Of a stretch of DNA of 64,000 bases, positions 11,250 to 22,456 are shown one piece after another. The stretch covers positions 120,183 through 184,182 of the forward strand of contig JASANG010001870.1 in assembly GCA_030248215.1 (NCBI GenBank), in the 5' to 3' direction. Within the stretch, counting starts at the first letter, position 1. Each line of letters starts with the position of its first letter. A model generated the notes under the pieces. The model was not told where the DNA came from. It ran no database searches and saw only the letters and a program-made list of their open reading frames with translations. Origin of the DNA: Enoplolaimus lenunculus. Lineage: Eukaryota; Nematoda; Enoplea; Enoplida; Thoracostomopsidae. The translations under genes were made by a program, and so were the position numbers.

Positions 11250-13106
11250 CTAATATGTCAGCGGTTGGCTTTGTTATTCCACACAGAATCTGTAGCATCA
11301 AAATATCAGAACATTAGTATCGGGAAGAAACCTGAATGACGGAAACGGCTTTGAAAAATGCATTTTGATTAAAGTCGTTGGGTTTAAGCCTGGCGTCGAA
11401 CTTCAACCGCTTAGCATTGTCAAGGTGAGCAAAGCAACCTGCTAATCGAATGCGCCACGTCAATCTACTATTTACATGTCGATATATACAGTTGTGACAT
11501 ATACTTAAAATATTTTATCATATAATAACTGTAGTTGTTTCGTGTATATGGATTGCAGAATGCATATGCAAATGTAAAAAGAAGCAAACAGCCGTCTAAA
11601 CGCGACGTCGCTGAGAGGCGAAATCGCAAAAATTACGTTTGGCGAATACAGAGGGGATCATAGTGGATTAACTGGGAGTCCAGTTTTTAACAGGGCATCC
11701 AGAAATTAATTTTTGTCAAAGTATCTACTATACATTTCTAAAACAGGTTAGCTAACGTAAAATTCAGCACTCCTTTTAAATAGTCACAAATTAGCAACTT
11801 CTAACACTGCTAATGGTTGTAAAATTGGTACCCCGAGACAAGAACAACCTGTTAGAAATATATGACAGGAAGCGAAAAAGGAAACCAGTTTTAGGTGTCT
11901 GGTTGAAAAGGCTTGATGAGCGTGACTGACGAAATCTTGACTGACATTCTGTATTCTAAGCAGTGGCGTGCGCGCATTGTGTAAGGCGCTCCCCGGAGTC
12001 AACTTGAACGATTTCCGAAAATCAAGAAGAAATGTCAAAATTTTTCTAGACGAATACATCATTATTAAAGATAGTAAACTGAAAATTTTTCGCTTAAAGC
12101 ACATTTCGCTAAAATTCAGTATGTTGAAATTGTGTAAGGGTTTTTTGTGTGCAAGGACTCGACTCGACTTCGAGGAGTTGGCAGGCCGCTAACTACAGTA
12201 CTTATATTTCGTAAATACCTCTTTTGAATGTAGGTATTAAATATTAATATAACGTACAACGTAAATATTTCAGCTACAGGTTAATTTTGTAAATACATGG
12301 GGCGCTATTGTTCAAAGCCGAGCAAAAGTAGTACAGGTAACACTTTTTTAAAGTTAAATGATATAAATCTCGAAGTAATTACAGATTAAACTGATAAACC
12401 ATTTCTAGAAATTTAGAATTGAATTTTAAACAAATTATTGAAGTATTTGACTATTGTACCTGCGCTTCCTTTTATCACTAGCTTAAGTTTCGAGACCTGT
12501 GTTCGTTCGCTCAAATGTGTGTAGCACCTGTCACCAGTTCGTGACAAGACTTATAATTTTTCAGATTTCGCAAATTTTAATATCCGTACCTGCGGAAGTT
12601 CTTGAGTTTGAATACGTGTCACTGTCTGTCGTAGGTGCTATAAGCATTTAAGAATATGGGCCCTAGCTTAAAAGCCTTATTTTAAGTGTAAGTTTTTGAT
12701 TTGCCATACTTCTTTGGAAATTTTGAGCTCGGCACCTAAGTACAGAAGTTCGTGAGTTTGAAAACCTGCTACTATATGGCGTAGATGCTATAAGTATTTT
12801 ATGAACCCTAGGAAAAGTCTTGTATTAAGTCTAAGCTATGCTAAAATTTGAAAATTTCAAAAACTTTGGATAACGATACAAGATTTGAATAACTTACTGC
12901 AAATATCAACAGGTACGGATTAGAGGTTTGATCTTTTATTTGCCTAAAATTACTTTTTGGGAAAATACACTTCAGAATGTCATTGAAAATACCGGTGTGT
13001 TTTAAAATTATTGGTTTGCGCTGCGAACCCATAGTTTTAAATTCGCAGTATTGGCAACCTTATGTAATGAAAGTTGCACTCGTGAGAATTTTTGCTTATT
13101 TCACAG

Positions 13107-16100
13107 AATCTCAAGTCGCCGACTCTGACTTGATGTCCGAAATTGAAACTGTCCAACACAGGCCATCCAGTTTAACTGCTCTCGAGCGAAGAAGTAAATT
13201 TTCGAGGAAAGAAATTCAAACGATATATCGTGGATTTAAAGAAGTAAGTTTGGTTTAAATCTATATAATTAAAGCTGGAATGCCCTACATACGTATTTTG
13301 TTCAAGTTTCCAGCATTACTTTGTTTACAATATTTTCGTTTAGAATACAAACGAAAACTGTACTGTGGAAAGAAAATTTGTATGCAGATTTTTGTGCATT
13401 CGCTAAATTTGCACATAGCGCAAAACCGACTGAATAGTTTTAATTTTATTTGAAGTCTTGTTCACACTTGCAAGTTTCTTCAGCCACAACTCGCAGTTGC
13501 AACACGTAAGAATAACTTTACACATATGCAAGTTGTTTTTGTAAGTTTTCGCCGAAAAACTTGCATGTGTAAATAGGGTTTTAATATTATCGTATATACT
13601 TGGTCTCAACAGTGAATGATACTCTAAGACAAGAGTATGCCGTCTCCCAAATTTGCGTACCACAAAATGCCCCCTCCAAAGGAAAGTATTTTCAACCTAC
13701 TTCATCGACCTTATCTGGGGAACGGCGTCACTGAAACCGCAATACTCAAAGACTATAAATGCTGATTGATTTCATTCGCGAACAGATTCGATTTTAGTAA
13801 AACATTAAGCCTAATTAAATAGTAATTAGAAGAAAAATTTGTTCGTGGTCAGACGTTCACAGAAATGCTCATGCTGTATTGACCCGAATAAGAAGGGGGT
13901 AATAAGAGGTGGGTTCCCCATTTTCAGTCCGAATCAATAGGAGTCCGTATTCCTATAATAAGAGTCCGTGAGCGGATAGAGTTATTAAACCCTAATTAGA
14001 GTCCATAAATGTTAATTAACCCTAATTGTAGCGCATAAATGACTCCAGGATCAAATAATTTGAGTTCGAAACCTTAAAGCGTACTTAAATTTTGAAAGTA
14101 CATTCCTAAGTATAACCTTGTATTATCTCTAAAGCTAGTATTGACACAAGACAAATAAACGTTTAATTCAATGGATAATTGCAGTACCGGATATATATCA
14201 GCAACGAAGGGTGGCGGGGCGTGGGTTAAAAATAAATAACAGTCTGTAACCGAATAACAGGAGGAGGTACCCTCTGGAGAGGCCAAATAAATATTATTCC
14301 CCCTCTTATTCGAGTCACTGCAGTAGTTACTACTGATGGTTAATATCTAAACTGCAAGTTTTGACGATCATATACATTTGTTGTATAAAACACGTATTAA
14401 TTTGAATAGTCCACATTTTAGACATTAAGGTTCATATTATTCTTGAATATGTAATAGCAACTATGATCTGTTAGTAACAGTTTTTAAACTCATTAACATT
14501 CGCATCTATTGAACTCAAAATTCGTACAGGAGTATAGCAAGTCATATGCCAAAAATCAAATCAATTTTGAGCGTCCGCATTCACTGGTTCGAAAGTTACA
14601 AACCCTATCATCAACTGGTGATAGGTGTTACACATATTTGAGAAAACAGGTCAATATTAGGAAAGAACCTAAGATGCACGGGATACATTAAACGGTTTTC
14701 ATCAAGAGCTATATCGAAGAGTGAGACCTTATTCGTTTCTTACAGGCATGCCCAACAGGTGTGATACACCTAGAACAATTTCAAGACATATTTGCTCATT
14801 GGTTTCCATTCGGTGGTAAGCTCTAATGCAACGACAATGTCCAGCACACTACACTCTCAAAACCGACTAGTTCCTACCCACTGAAGCCAAAAAGTCTTCA
14901 ATGTTAGCTTCAGTGTCCAGCACACTACCCCTCAAACGTAACATGGTGTACGCATGGTACACTGCAAAAAATGGTGAGTCAAATGGACTCTCTCCGAAGT
15001 AGGCTTTATCTGAATACACAAATTGAGTCAAAATTCGACTCCGTCAGAGTCAATTTCGACTCATTGAATCGCTCAGTGAGTCGAATTTGACTCTGGCGGA
15101 GTCGAGTTTGACTCAGTTTGTGTAGTCCGGAAATGTCTATTTCGGAGAGAGTCAATTTGACTCACCATTTTTACAGGGTATTGTGCAATTTGTATAATCT
15201 GTGTAATAAATTGTTTTCTTATTTTAAACGTTTTTTGTTAAAATGGGTACTTAATGGGATTCCCAGTAACAAAAATTAAATTTGTAAATGGTTACAGCTG
15301 TATTGTCAACTGGCATGATTGTCTTATTTTAAATTTTTTTCTATTTCAGGATCAAAAGATTATGCGACGCTTGTGTACAATACGTTTGATATGGATAACG
15401 ATGGATTCATTAGCTTTGATGTATGTTTTTCATTTTACGGCAGTATCTTGAAATTTGTTCGAACTTTGGAAATCAACGATTGCTTTATCCTTTAAACTTT
15501 ATAAATTTATGTTTTTTCTTAAGATATAAGGAATTTCCTATGGTTTTATCTCAGATTGGAACCAAAGGCGAATCCAGAGATTTTTCACAGGGGCCGGGAT
15601 GGACTTGCAAATGTTATGAAACGCGATTTGTACTGTGTTCTATATATGCGATTATCGGCGAAAAAATGTGAGGTAGCCTTATTATTTTGATTCCAAATAA
15701 TTTTCTGAAGGGAAAAATTTTAAGGTTGGGTAGAGAGGAATTTTATCATTTTATCGCAAAAAAATTTTTAAGGGGAAAAATTGTATTTTTTACAAAAACA
15801 TTTTTTGAGGATGAAAAATTGTAATGTAGTGATGTTGTAAAACGCAATTTTTACTGTATGGTATATATGTGCCATTGACAGCAAAAAAATGTACGGTAGG
15901 AACTATTCCATTTTATCACAAACAACTTCCTGACGAGGGGCGTAACCCTTTCACGCGTTCCGACCTTCTCTGCATCCGCTAGTAATTCTAAAGGATGCGC
16001 TATACTCCCGCGCGCCGCAGGACGCCGTCGCACTACGTATGTTTTTCCAGTATTAATATGTTATCTACGAATATTAAAAGCTTAACAATAGTTCACTTTG

Positions 16101-18389
16101 AATTTCAGCAATTGTCCTAAGTTTGTTTTAAATGTATTTAGGAATTTCTAATGGGTTTATCTGTGCTCTCACGTGGTTCGACAGACGAAAAACTCACTTG
16201 GATATTCAACTTTTATAGCCATTCCATTGACGGGAGCCAAATCACAAAGTCAGATTTGAGACAAATTGTTCACTCAATTCATGATCTAATGGGAGTGTCT
16301 ACGGATTACGTTCCTGACAACGAAGAACGTAATTATCATTCTGATTGCATTTTCAAGGTAATCTTTATCAGTTTTACGAATTGTGTCAAAAATACAAAAC
16401 GCTTTTTGAGTTTCGAAAATCATATTACATTTAGGCTTTTTCTACTTACAAAAAAGCGTTTTGAAAGAGGCTGTAATATACGCGAAAAGTTTTAAAATAC
16501 CGTTTTATTTTTGATATAAAATTCTTTATTAAACTGGTACTGTAGTCTTTCATAATTTGGCCCATGTATAGAACAGGGCTTGGTCGTTTTCCGGAGGGGC
16601 TGCAGTAGAGTCAGTTTAAGCTTTAGGCTAAATTTTTTGCTTAGGCTTAGGCTTAGGCTTAGGAAGAGGCGCATCCTTACGCTTAGGCTTAGGCCAACTG
16701 TAGCGACCCGAATAAGAAGGGGGGCTGATATTTATTTGTCCTCTTCAGAGGGTACCCCCTTGTTATTCGGTTACACACTGTTATTTATTTTCAACCCACC
16801 TACAATTCGGGTTAGTGGACATTTATGAACTCTAATTAGGGTTTAGGGACTCTATCCGCTTACGGACTCTTATTAGGGATACGGACTCCAATTGATTCGG
16901 GCTCAAAATGGGACCCCCTCTTATTACCCCTCTCCCTCTTATTCGGGTCAATACAGTAGGCTTCGGTTTAGGAATATGTTTATACTACTGTTCCGGCCCT
17001 GTTCTATACATGAGCCCATAATTTTAATAACCCCCGTCATCGTTCATCATCAAGCGGTAATCAACGCGCGGCGACGAATGGCGCCGCCCCATATAAAAGT
17101 ATAGCGTCTCACGCTCAAGAATTTTACACCTGTTTATTATAGAAGATACTAATGGGCGGTTAAATCTCAAATACAAGTTTTACTTGTCAGCCAACTTTGC
17201 GCAACGCGCAAAAGTGTTAGCGAATGCATAAAAATCTGTGTGTAAATCTTTAATTGTAGAACAATCACTTCCATGTGCAATGAAACTATTGTTAACAAAG
17301 TATGCTAGAAACTTGTTCGTATGTGGCGTGTTCCAGCTAAAATTATATAGATATTCTCACAGTAAAACGTACTAGTAATCTATTTTACAGCTGTTTTAGC
17401 TATGAAACTTCTTTGTGAATTCTAAGATAAAAATTGAATTTTAAACGTTTCGTACTAAAGTTGGCAGCGAATACACACTGTATCTTCTAGTTTCGTCTCT
17501 CGACCATAGTCCTAACATTAGACTCTGGGTAGTTGATAATTTTAACAACTGTCAACATATTTGTTACAGATGTTTGATCCAAGCAATTCGAATTATATTT
17601 CCGTTGAACAGTTTATGACCGTATGCAAAACGGTAAGGCCGGATCCGGAAACGCGACACCTCTTTGGAAAATTGTCGGTAAAAAACTGCTAAAACCTTAC
17701 GAATTTGCAATTTTACGTGATTCATACAAATTTTTTTGAATGTGTAGTGGTCAGGATTGATCACTTCAAACATATCGCTTGAATGGAAGCCAACTTGCAA
17801 GAGAGGCCTTGTTTCTGTGTCAAAGTTTAAGCGTCTCTAGCAAGCATAATCATAGATCTCTACGTGCTATACACGAATTATTATCTAAAACATTTAATAC
17901 TAAAACTACGTTTAGCTTCTTGCTCGCTTTTTTTCGCAAGGATTTTAACGAAATTCTAGATCCTAGTGCTTAATTTACCATATCAAGATACTCTATGCAG
18001 GAAGAGATTAAAAAATTCTATAGTCAACATTTTATAAGATGCGCCTGGTAAGGACTTGTGGCCAATGTGTAGAACAGGGCCGTTTTACAGTACGTTAAGC
18101 ATATTATTAAGCCTAAAGCGTAAGAAAGAGCTTATATCAAAGCCTAAGCGTAATCCTAAACCTAAGCAAAAAAAATTAGTCTAGAGCTGAGTTTACACTA
18201 TAGCTGTATCGCAGAAAAAAGTTCCGCCCCTGATCTTTACATGCGCCGGACTCACATACCTTGAAACAAATTCTCACGATAAAAATATTTCAGAACGAAA
18301 CCATTATGCGGTCACTTCACACGTTTGATACGGTTATTTACAGAAAACCATCAAGAGTCGACAGCAGATTACGCGAGTTTCCACTGTGA
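13107..18389 (+). CDS. KCNIP: Kv channel-interacting protein (KChIP)-like calcium sensor, six exons
   Basis: Exons 13107-13243, 14746-14815, 15350-15420, 16142-16357, 17570-17632 and 18294-18389 (TGA) give about 216 residues in continuous phase. Motifs follow KChIPs in order: VQHRP, SKFSRKEIQTIYRGFKE, CPTGVI (family-typical inactive EF1), DYATLVYNTFD, EF2 loop DMDNDGFISFDE, GLSVLSRGSTDEKLTWIFNF, EF3 region YSHSIDGSQITKS, EF4 loop DPSNSNYISVEQ, and the terminal NETIMRSLHTFDTVI. The 70-, 71- and 63-base exons match sizes I recall for vertebrate KChIP exons. KChIPs bind the N-terminus of Kv4 channels. EF2 is canonical, but EF3 and EF4, the usual calcium binders, are degraded. The 5' exon was not found; the acceptor TTATTTCACAG before 13107 implies one, or an in-frame ATG at 12977 or 13132 is used. 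About 13 extra residues follow the normal KChIP end. Confidence 0.92.
13244..14745 (+). other. KChIP intron 1, holds a full MITE
   Basis: GTAAGT to CTTACAG. It contains the 13874-14323 element and a decayed CATCAACTGGTGATAGGTG arm at 14590-14645; the rest is A+T-rich without recognised features. Confidence 0.7.
13874..14323. mobile_element. GACCCGAATAAGAGGG-family MITE, full-length copy
   Basis: Starts CTGTATTGACCCGAATAAG and ends CTTATTCGAGTCACTGCAG; the two ends are inverted repeats. About 450 bases, no coding capacity. TA follows the right end. The internal landmarks (GAGTCCGTATTCC, GCGCATAAATGACTCCAGGA, TTGACACAAGACAAATAAACG, AATAACAGTCTGTAACCG) define the family and are shared with the copies at 8195, 37289 and 44301. 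Confidence 0.85.
14960..15178. mobile_element. Fold-back MITE, TA-flanked (GAGTCAAATTGACTC type)
   Basis: The sequence from CACTGCAAAAAATGGTGAGT to GACTCACCATTTTTACAGGG is almost one long palindrome: the left half (GTGAGTCAAATGGACTCTCT, AAATTGAGTCAAAATTCGAC) pairs with the right half. TA flanks both sides, as expected for Tc1/mariner-type insertion. It lies in KChIP intron 2 and would form a stem of roughly 100 bp in the pre-mRNA. Confidence 0.82.
15421..16141 (+). other. KChIP intron 3 with an imperfect internal duplication
   Basis: GTATGT to TATTTAG. Two related segments, around 15612-15680 and 15828-15900 (AAACGCGATTTGTACTG / AAACGCAATTTTTACTG, each followed by a GCGAAAAAATG-like stretch), lie about 217 bases apart. 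A GC-richer patch at 15940-16030 (CGCGCGCCGCAGGACG) has a loose relative near 30390-30500. Confidence 0.55.
16559..17016. mobile_element. hAT-like MITE, family A, carrying a nested second MITE
   Basis: Starts GGCCCATGTATAGAACAGGG and ends CTGTTCTATACATGAGCC, with the perfect 8-base duplication CATAATTT at 16551-16558 and 17017-17024. The TTAGGC core begins at about 16638 and resumes after 16962 (AGGCTTCGGTTTAGG), so the GACCCGAATAAG element between them inserted into the core. Lies in KChIP intron 4. Confidence 0.92.
16697..16960. mobile_element. GACCCGAATAAGAGGG-family MITE, internally deleted, nested copy
   Basis: Ends CTGTAGCGACCCGAATAAG and CTTATTCGGGTCAATACAG form an inverted pair. It is about 260 bases against 450 for the full copy, in opposite orientation (GGTACCCC, TCGGTTACACACTGTTATT, TAATTAGGGTTTAGGGACTC, TCCAATTGATTCGG). 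Inserted in a family A element, so it is younger than that host. Confidence 0.85.
18060..18247. mobile_element. Family A MITE in KChIP intron 5
   Basis: Starts GGCCAATGTGTAGAACAGGG and ends CCTGATCTTTACATGCGCC; CTAAGC-type core at 18108-18168. The flanks GGACTTGT and GGACTCAC match at only five of eight positions. Confidence 0.8.
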
Positions 18390-18405
18390 TTGTATGCATT
18401 TGAAA

Positions 18406-18490
18406 TATATATATGCCTATATATGAATATATACATATATATGTATATATACATATATATTTATATATACACATATATATGAATATATTC
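18406..18490. repeat. TA-rich microsatellite (ATATATAC/GTATATAT)
   Basis: Alternating TA blocks broken by C and G, just downstream of the KChIP stop. Simple sequence; the minus-strand open frames with Tyr/Ile repeats here are artefacts. Confidence 0.9.
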
Positions 18491-18579
18491 CCGTAGATCC
18501 GCTTGAAAATTGTTTTGCTTCCCTCTTTAACATCTTCAGTTGATTGGGCTTCTTTACTGGTCTCCATTTTTGGTTGACC

Positions 18580-18811
18580 GGCCCATGTATAGAACAGGGC
18601 CGGAACAGTAGTATAAGCATATTTCTAAGTCTAAGCCTGTTCCTAAGCCTAAGCGTATGGATGAGCCTATTCCTAAGCCTAAGCGTATGGATGAGCCTAT
18701 TTCTATGCCTAAGCCTAAGCCTAAGCTTAACCAAAAAATTAGTCTAAAGCTTAAACTGACTATATTATAGCACCTCCAGAAAACGACCCGGCCCTGTTCT
18801 ACACATAAGCC
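18580..18811. mobile_element. hAT-like MITE, family A
   Basis: Starts GGCCCATGTATAGAACAGGG and ends CTGTTCTACACATAAGCC. The flanks GGTTGACC / CGTTGACT share the six-base core GTTGAC. The core holds CTAAGC units, with GCGTATGGATGAGCCTATT repeated twice (18653-18702). Confidence 0.85.
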
Positions 18812-19919
18812 CGTTGACTTATACTGACTGCTAACACTTAAGTCATGTCGTTTAAATATTTCAAACTAGAATTTCGCTCCCGTACACATGGCGCTTCCAT
18901 TCAGTTTACTTCCAATTTTATGGTTAGGTTCATTCTTATTAAATAGGATGGCTAGCTGGGGTCATCGAGTGTCAATTTTAATATTTGTCACTCGTTAACC
19001 CTAACGCCTGGGATTTTTATTGGTACAACAAAATAAAGTGGATGGTGCATTAAGACCCTAACGAAATGTTTATCATAATTGTTTTATGTGTTTTGAATTT
19101 TTGATGTTACGTATACTATTAAAAGACACGTTTGCATTTTGCTTGGATTTAGCGTTTTATTGACATTGTGTTACTAGATTTGCGCCTGGTTTATCGCTTT
19201 CTTGGTTTTCCTTTCATACTAAAATATCAGATTTCTCAAATTCTGATCTACATGTTCAATAGTTATGTACCGTCCATAATACAATATTCTTCTTTGCATC
19301 AAAATGTGTCATAGGATACGGTTAATAACCATCCGTTAACCCTACCTCAACGAAAATTTGCCGTTGATCCAACAACTGCGCGTATTCCTCGATTTAGCAC
19401 ATTTTGTGGCCGGAATAAATTGTATATTGTGAACGTCGCATTAATACGAGAATATTGCCAAAAATAGGTAATTGGTAAAATACTCCTGATAAATACAACC
19501 AGTATGATGACAACACAAATTCCTGCCATGTTTCGCTAAAATCATAAAATCAAAATTAACACCCATCATCGGAGCCGTCCCGGGGTCGATTTCTCATGAG
19601 CCATCAGTGTGAATCATTCGGCTTAACTTGGTCACGGAGGTTTGGCCTTCTAACCCAACTTACTCAGTCTGGAGTCAACTGTTTTGGCTTTTCTAACATG
19701 TCACTTTAGACTTCAATATACTTTGATAAGTTCATTTTTGCGACATTTCAAGCAATTGTGTCGATTTTGGTTAAATATTTGCATAAACCTATTTGGGTAA
19801 TTTTGATGTTAATGGTCAATAGATCGTCGGACGCAGTCTAGGATTAGTGTTGCTTTCATGTAGTATTCCAAGTGTATGCTAGCAGTGGTTTTATAGACAA
19901 TTTAGAGGCTAATTTAATG

Positions 19920-20379
19920 CGTAATATGTGCAATTTTGTCGCAACCCACTTGGCAACAAGTTGCGAAAGTTTAACACCGATGTAAGAGTAGTCCGCACGG
20001 GCATGGTGGCACGGGTCAGACAGCCTAAGCGCGCCCCACCTGTCAGACATAACGACTGTGTGCGCGACAGCCCCGATCTTAAGTTCACTGTTCGGGCTTT
20101 GTGCCTGAGAAGAAGGGGTCAATAGCCAATGACGCTGAATCTGGTGTAGTATGCAGCTATCATCGCACACCACGCTGTCAACGTAGCCAGCCACTACCGC
20201 AGGTGATTCAGGTGTCCGCCAATGGTACAGACACCCGTGCCTGTCCCCAAGTTAGACCTGGGAACGAACGCAGTACGGTGCTGCACAATTGACGATGAAA
20301 TATTGGACCAGCCGAGAATTGAACCTGCCCTACCCGCTTGCAAGGCAGACATGCTACCCACAACCAACACCAATGGACC
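19920..20379 (-). mobile_element. Possible tRNA-derived SINE
   Basis: On the minus strand, 20379 down to 20304 is a 76-base tRNA-sized segment with a box-A-like TGGTTGTGGGTAGC, an anticodon-loop-like CTTGCAA and a good box B (GGTTCAATTCTC). Pairing in the acceptor and T stems is poor, so it is not a working tRNA. The GC-richer sequence below it (19920-20304) would be the SINE body; its 3' limit is uncertain. I found no second copy in the window. Confidence 0.42.
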
Positions 20380-20834
20380 GTGATATCACGATGCCAATTG
20401 CATCGCCATATCACTACTACTGCCTGTTTTAATTGAATGGTGAGGCATAACCGTTAATGTCGAACTGTGTTACGTCCGCCTCTATCAAAAAATTAACCTT
20501 GGGCTACAGATTATCCTCCAACCTCCACACCACCGAGACGAACCGCTGTTTGAAGCGCAGCAATTCATCCCCAAACGAACAACAACAAGTGGGAATAATG
20601 CGACGCTAAACTTGACTTGAACCGAATTCGCCAATTTGTGTCTTCATCACATGTAAAGTAGGTTGTATGTCGTGCCGCCCCAGGGGTCACTTACGCTGTA
20701 AGTTTTAACAAATTGGTTAAATTCAAAACGAGTTGAATCACTGAATTTGATTTAGGTTTTTCCAACCTCAAACTAAAACAGTCAACAAAATTTTCTCGCT
20801 TACCCTTAAGCGTTATTCTCGGTCCAAGATATAC

Positions 20835-21040
20835 GGCCCATGTATAGAACAGGACCGGAACATTTTCCTGCAGGGCTGTAAATAAAGTCAGCTTATGCTT
20901 TAGACTAATTTTTTTTGGTGTAGGCTTAGGCTTAGGCTTAGGAATAGGCTCACCCTTACGCTTAGGTTCATTCTTAGGTTTAGGTTTAGGCTTAGGAATA
21001 CGTTTGTACTACTGTTCCTGTTCTGTTCTTTACATGGGCC
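20835..21040. mobile_element. hAT-like MITE, family A
   Basis: Starts GGCCCATGTATAGAACAGG and ends CTGTTCTTTACATGGGCC. The flanks AGATATAC and AGTTATAC are an 8-base duplication with one mismatch. TTAGGC core at 20925-20945 and 20960-20998. Confidence 0.9.
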
Positions 21041-21232
21041 AGTTATACAATGCCGTCATGAAAATCACTGTAGTATTTTTATAAGAATGAAAAACAAATA
21101 GTTTGTTATGTGATAATTTTTACTCACAAACTGTTAAATTCAGTGTTGCAACGCTACAAACTGCGTGTATAATAACGCAAAAATTGCAGTAAAGTCGCAA
21201 TCTTTTTTTCTTATGAGTATTGCGTAATAATT

Positions 21233-22456
21233 ATGAAGTGCAGTTTGTTAACAATTGTTTGCAACGTTTTGCTATATTTTGTGGCGGTATATGGATCCAA
21301 CGATCCGAAAGATGATTTTATTTCGGCGTACCGAGATAGTGAGTTTTAAATTTTGAACTATGTAAAAAGATCAGGAGGCGGAATGTTTTTCTGCACGACT
21401 GCAATAGAGTAAGCTTAAAGTTTAGACTAATTTTTTGCTTAGGCTTAGGCTTAGACGTAGACTTAGGTATATGCTCAATGTTACGTTTAGGCTTAGGCTT
21501 AGACTTAAGAATATGCTTTTATACTACTGTTCCGCCCATGTTCTATACATTAGCTTAAACTTTGTATTTGAACATTTATACTAAAGATGGCATCCATGAC
21601 TGGTAAGCTAAAAGTCACCCGTATTGGTAAATGTGTGCAGCAGATATGATCAATTGGTAATATGGTTTCTAAACTGAATCCAAACAATGCCAAACGTCAT
21701 AATTTAACGTATTAGTTGCATTTTATTTGCCCAATTTGCTATGGAAGTTTTGACATTTGCCGCTCCCGCTGTTCTTTTGTGATTCAAGAGCTATTATTAA
21801 TTGGAAGTAGGTGCTATAGGCTAAGATTAGTTGAAAATAAATACCGCTCAAGTTTTATATTTTCAGACTATTATTCGTCAATTGTCGGCCTTGGCTCACC
21901 ACAAGGGGCCTACGGTACGGTGCTCGCGTTGCCGCCTCCGTTCAATATTCCTCCGATTTCAACCGGGACTGTGGGCGCTCCAACTCAACCGAACCTTCAA
22001 CAAAACTGGGGGTTTGGAGTCGACGTGTACCCTCAGTTGAAAAATTTTATTTTCGACGGCAGAGTTTCGCTGAACAATTTGCCGATGGACATTGCAGGTC
22101 GCATTCGAAGCTTACGTGATCCGGTTAGCTTGAAATTCAATTACAACTTGTCTCCTGTCAACACTTACAAGAGGGCAGGATTGTCGAATGAAGAACTCCG
22201 CGAAGAGTTGACTCGAATTATGTTAGCGCAATCAGGAGTGATTATTCCACAGTCAGATAACCCTCTGCACTATTTGAGGCAGCGCGGATATTTGGGACCA
22301 CAGGATCCTAGCAAGTTGAGGGCCGGATCTAAACCTGGGGCGAATATTGCCGGGAAACAAGATCCGGAACTGTATATGACAAGACGAGAAAAAAACAAGC
22401 GGCGGAAAGCGCAACGGAAACAGACCAAAGAAGTTCTTAAAGACCTCACAGGATGA
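21233..22456 (+). CDS. Secreted cysteine-free protein of unknown function, two exons
   Basis: Exon 1, 21233-21338, encodes a signal peptide (MKCSLLTIVCNVLLYFVAVY) and the start of the mature chain (SNDPKDDFISAYRD), ending in GTGAGT. Exon 2, 21867-22456, follows acceptor TATTTTCAG; the phase joins A|AC to Asn. 231 residues in all. After the signal the chain has no cysteine: a Pro/Gly-rich first part (ALPPPFNIPPISTGTVGAP), a middle with a polar helix-like stretch (GLSNEELREELTRIML) and a very basic tail (RREKNKRRKAQRKQ). AATAAA signals lie at 22673 and 22683. The intron holds a family A MITE. I recognise no family. The basic tail could be a cleavage or matrix-binding region, but that is a guess. 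Confidence 0.82.
21357..21553. mobile_element. Family A MITE in the intron of the secreted-protein gene
   Basis: CTATGTAAAAAGATCAGGAG at the left, TTAGGC core at 21440-21510, GTTCCGCCCATGTTCTATAC and CATTAGCTT at the right. The terminal GGCC is lost on both sides, so this is an older copy. Confidence 0.7.

Larger units (their letters stand above)
3099..13106. other. Intergenic region, no gene recognised, many MITEs
   Basis: Between the cholinesterase stop and the first recognised KChIP exon no exon could be supported on either strand. The missing first KChIP exon(s) may lie here. The elements listed separately occupy about a fifth of it. The stretches 6433-8194, 9310-11038 and 11250-13106 are A+T-rich and hold nothing I can name beyond short open frames without homology. 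Confidence 0.6.
18390..21232. other. Intergenic region between KChIP and secreted-protein genes
   Basis: No exon recognised on either strand. Contains a TA microsatellite, family A copies at 18580-18811 and 20835-21040, and a GC-richer block (19920-20420) with a tRNA-like end. The rest, mainly 18812-19900 and 20420-20830, shows nothing I can name. Confidence 0.6.

Noticed and set aside
12977-13106. KChIP coding sequence starting at the ATG at 12977 without a splice
   Set aside because: The frame is open, but a good acceptor (TTATTTCACAG) lies at the point where KChIP similarity begins and the residues before it do not resemble KChIP N-termini; not excluded as an alternative start.
18334-18734. 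Minus-strand open frames with Tyr/Ile and Arg-Leu repeats
   Set aside because: They translate the TA microsatellite and the TTAGGC-type core of a family A MITE.
20304-20379. A functional tRNA gene on the minus strand
   Set aside because: Box B is good but the acceptor and T stems do not pair; more likely a SINE head.
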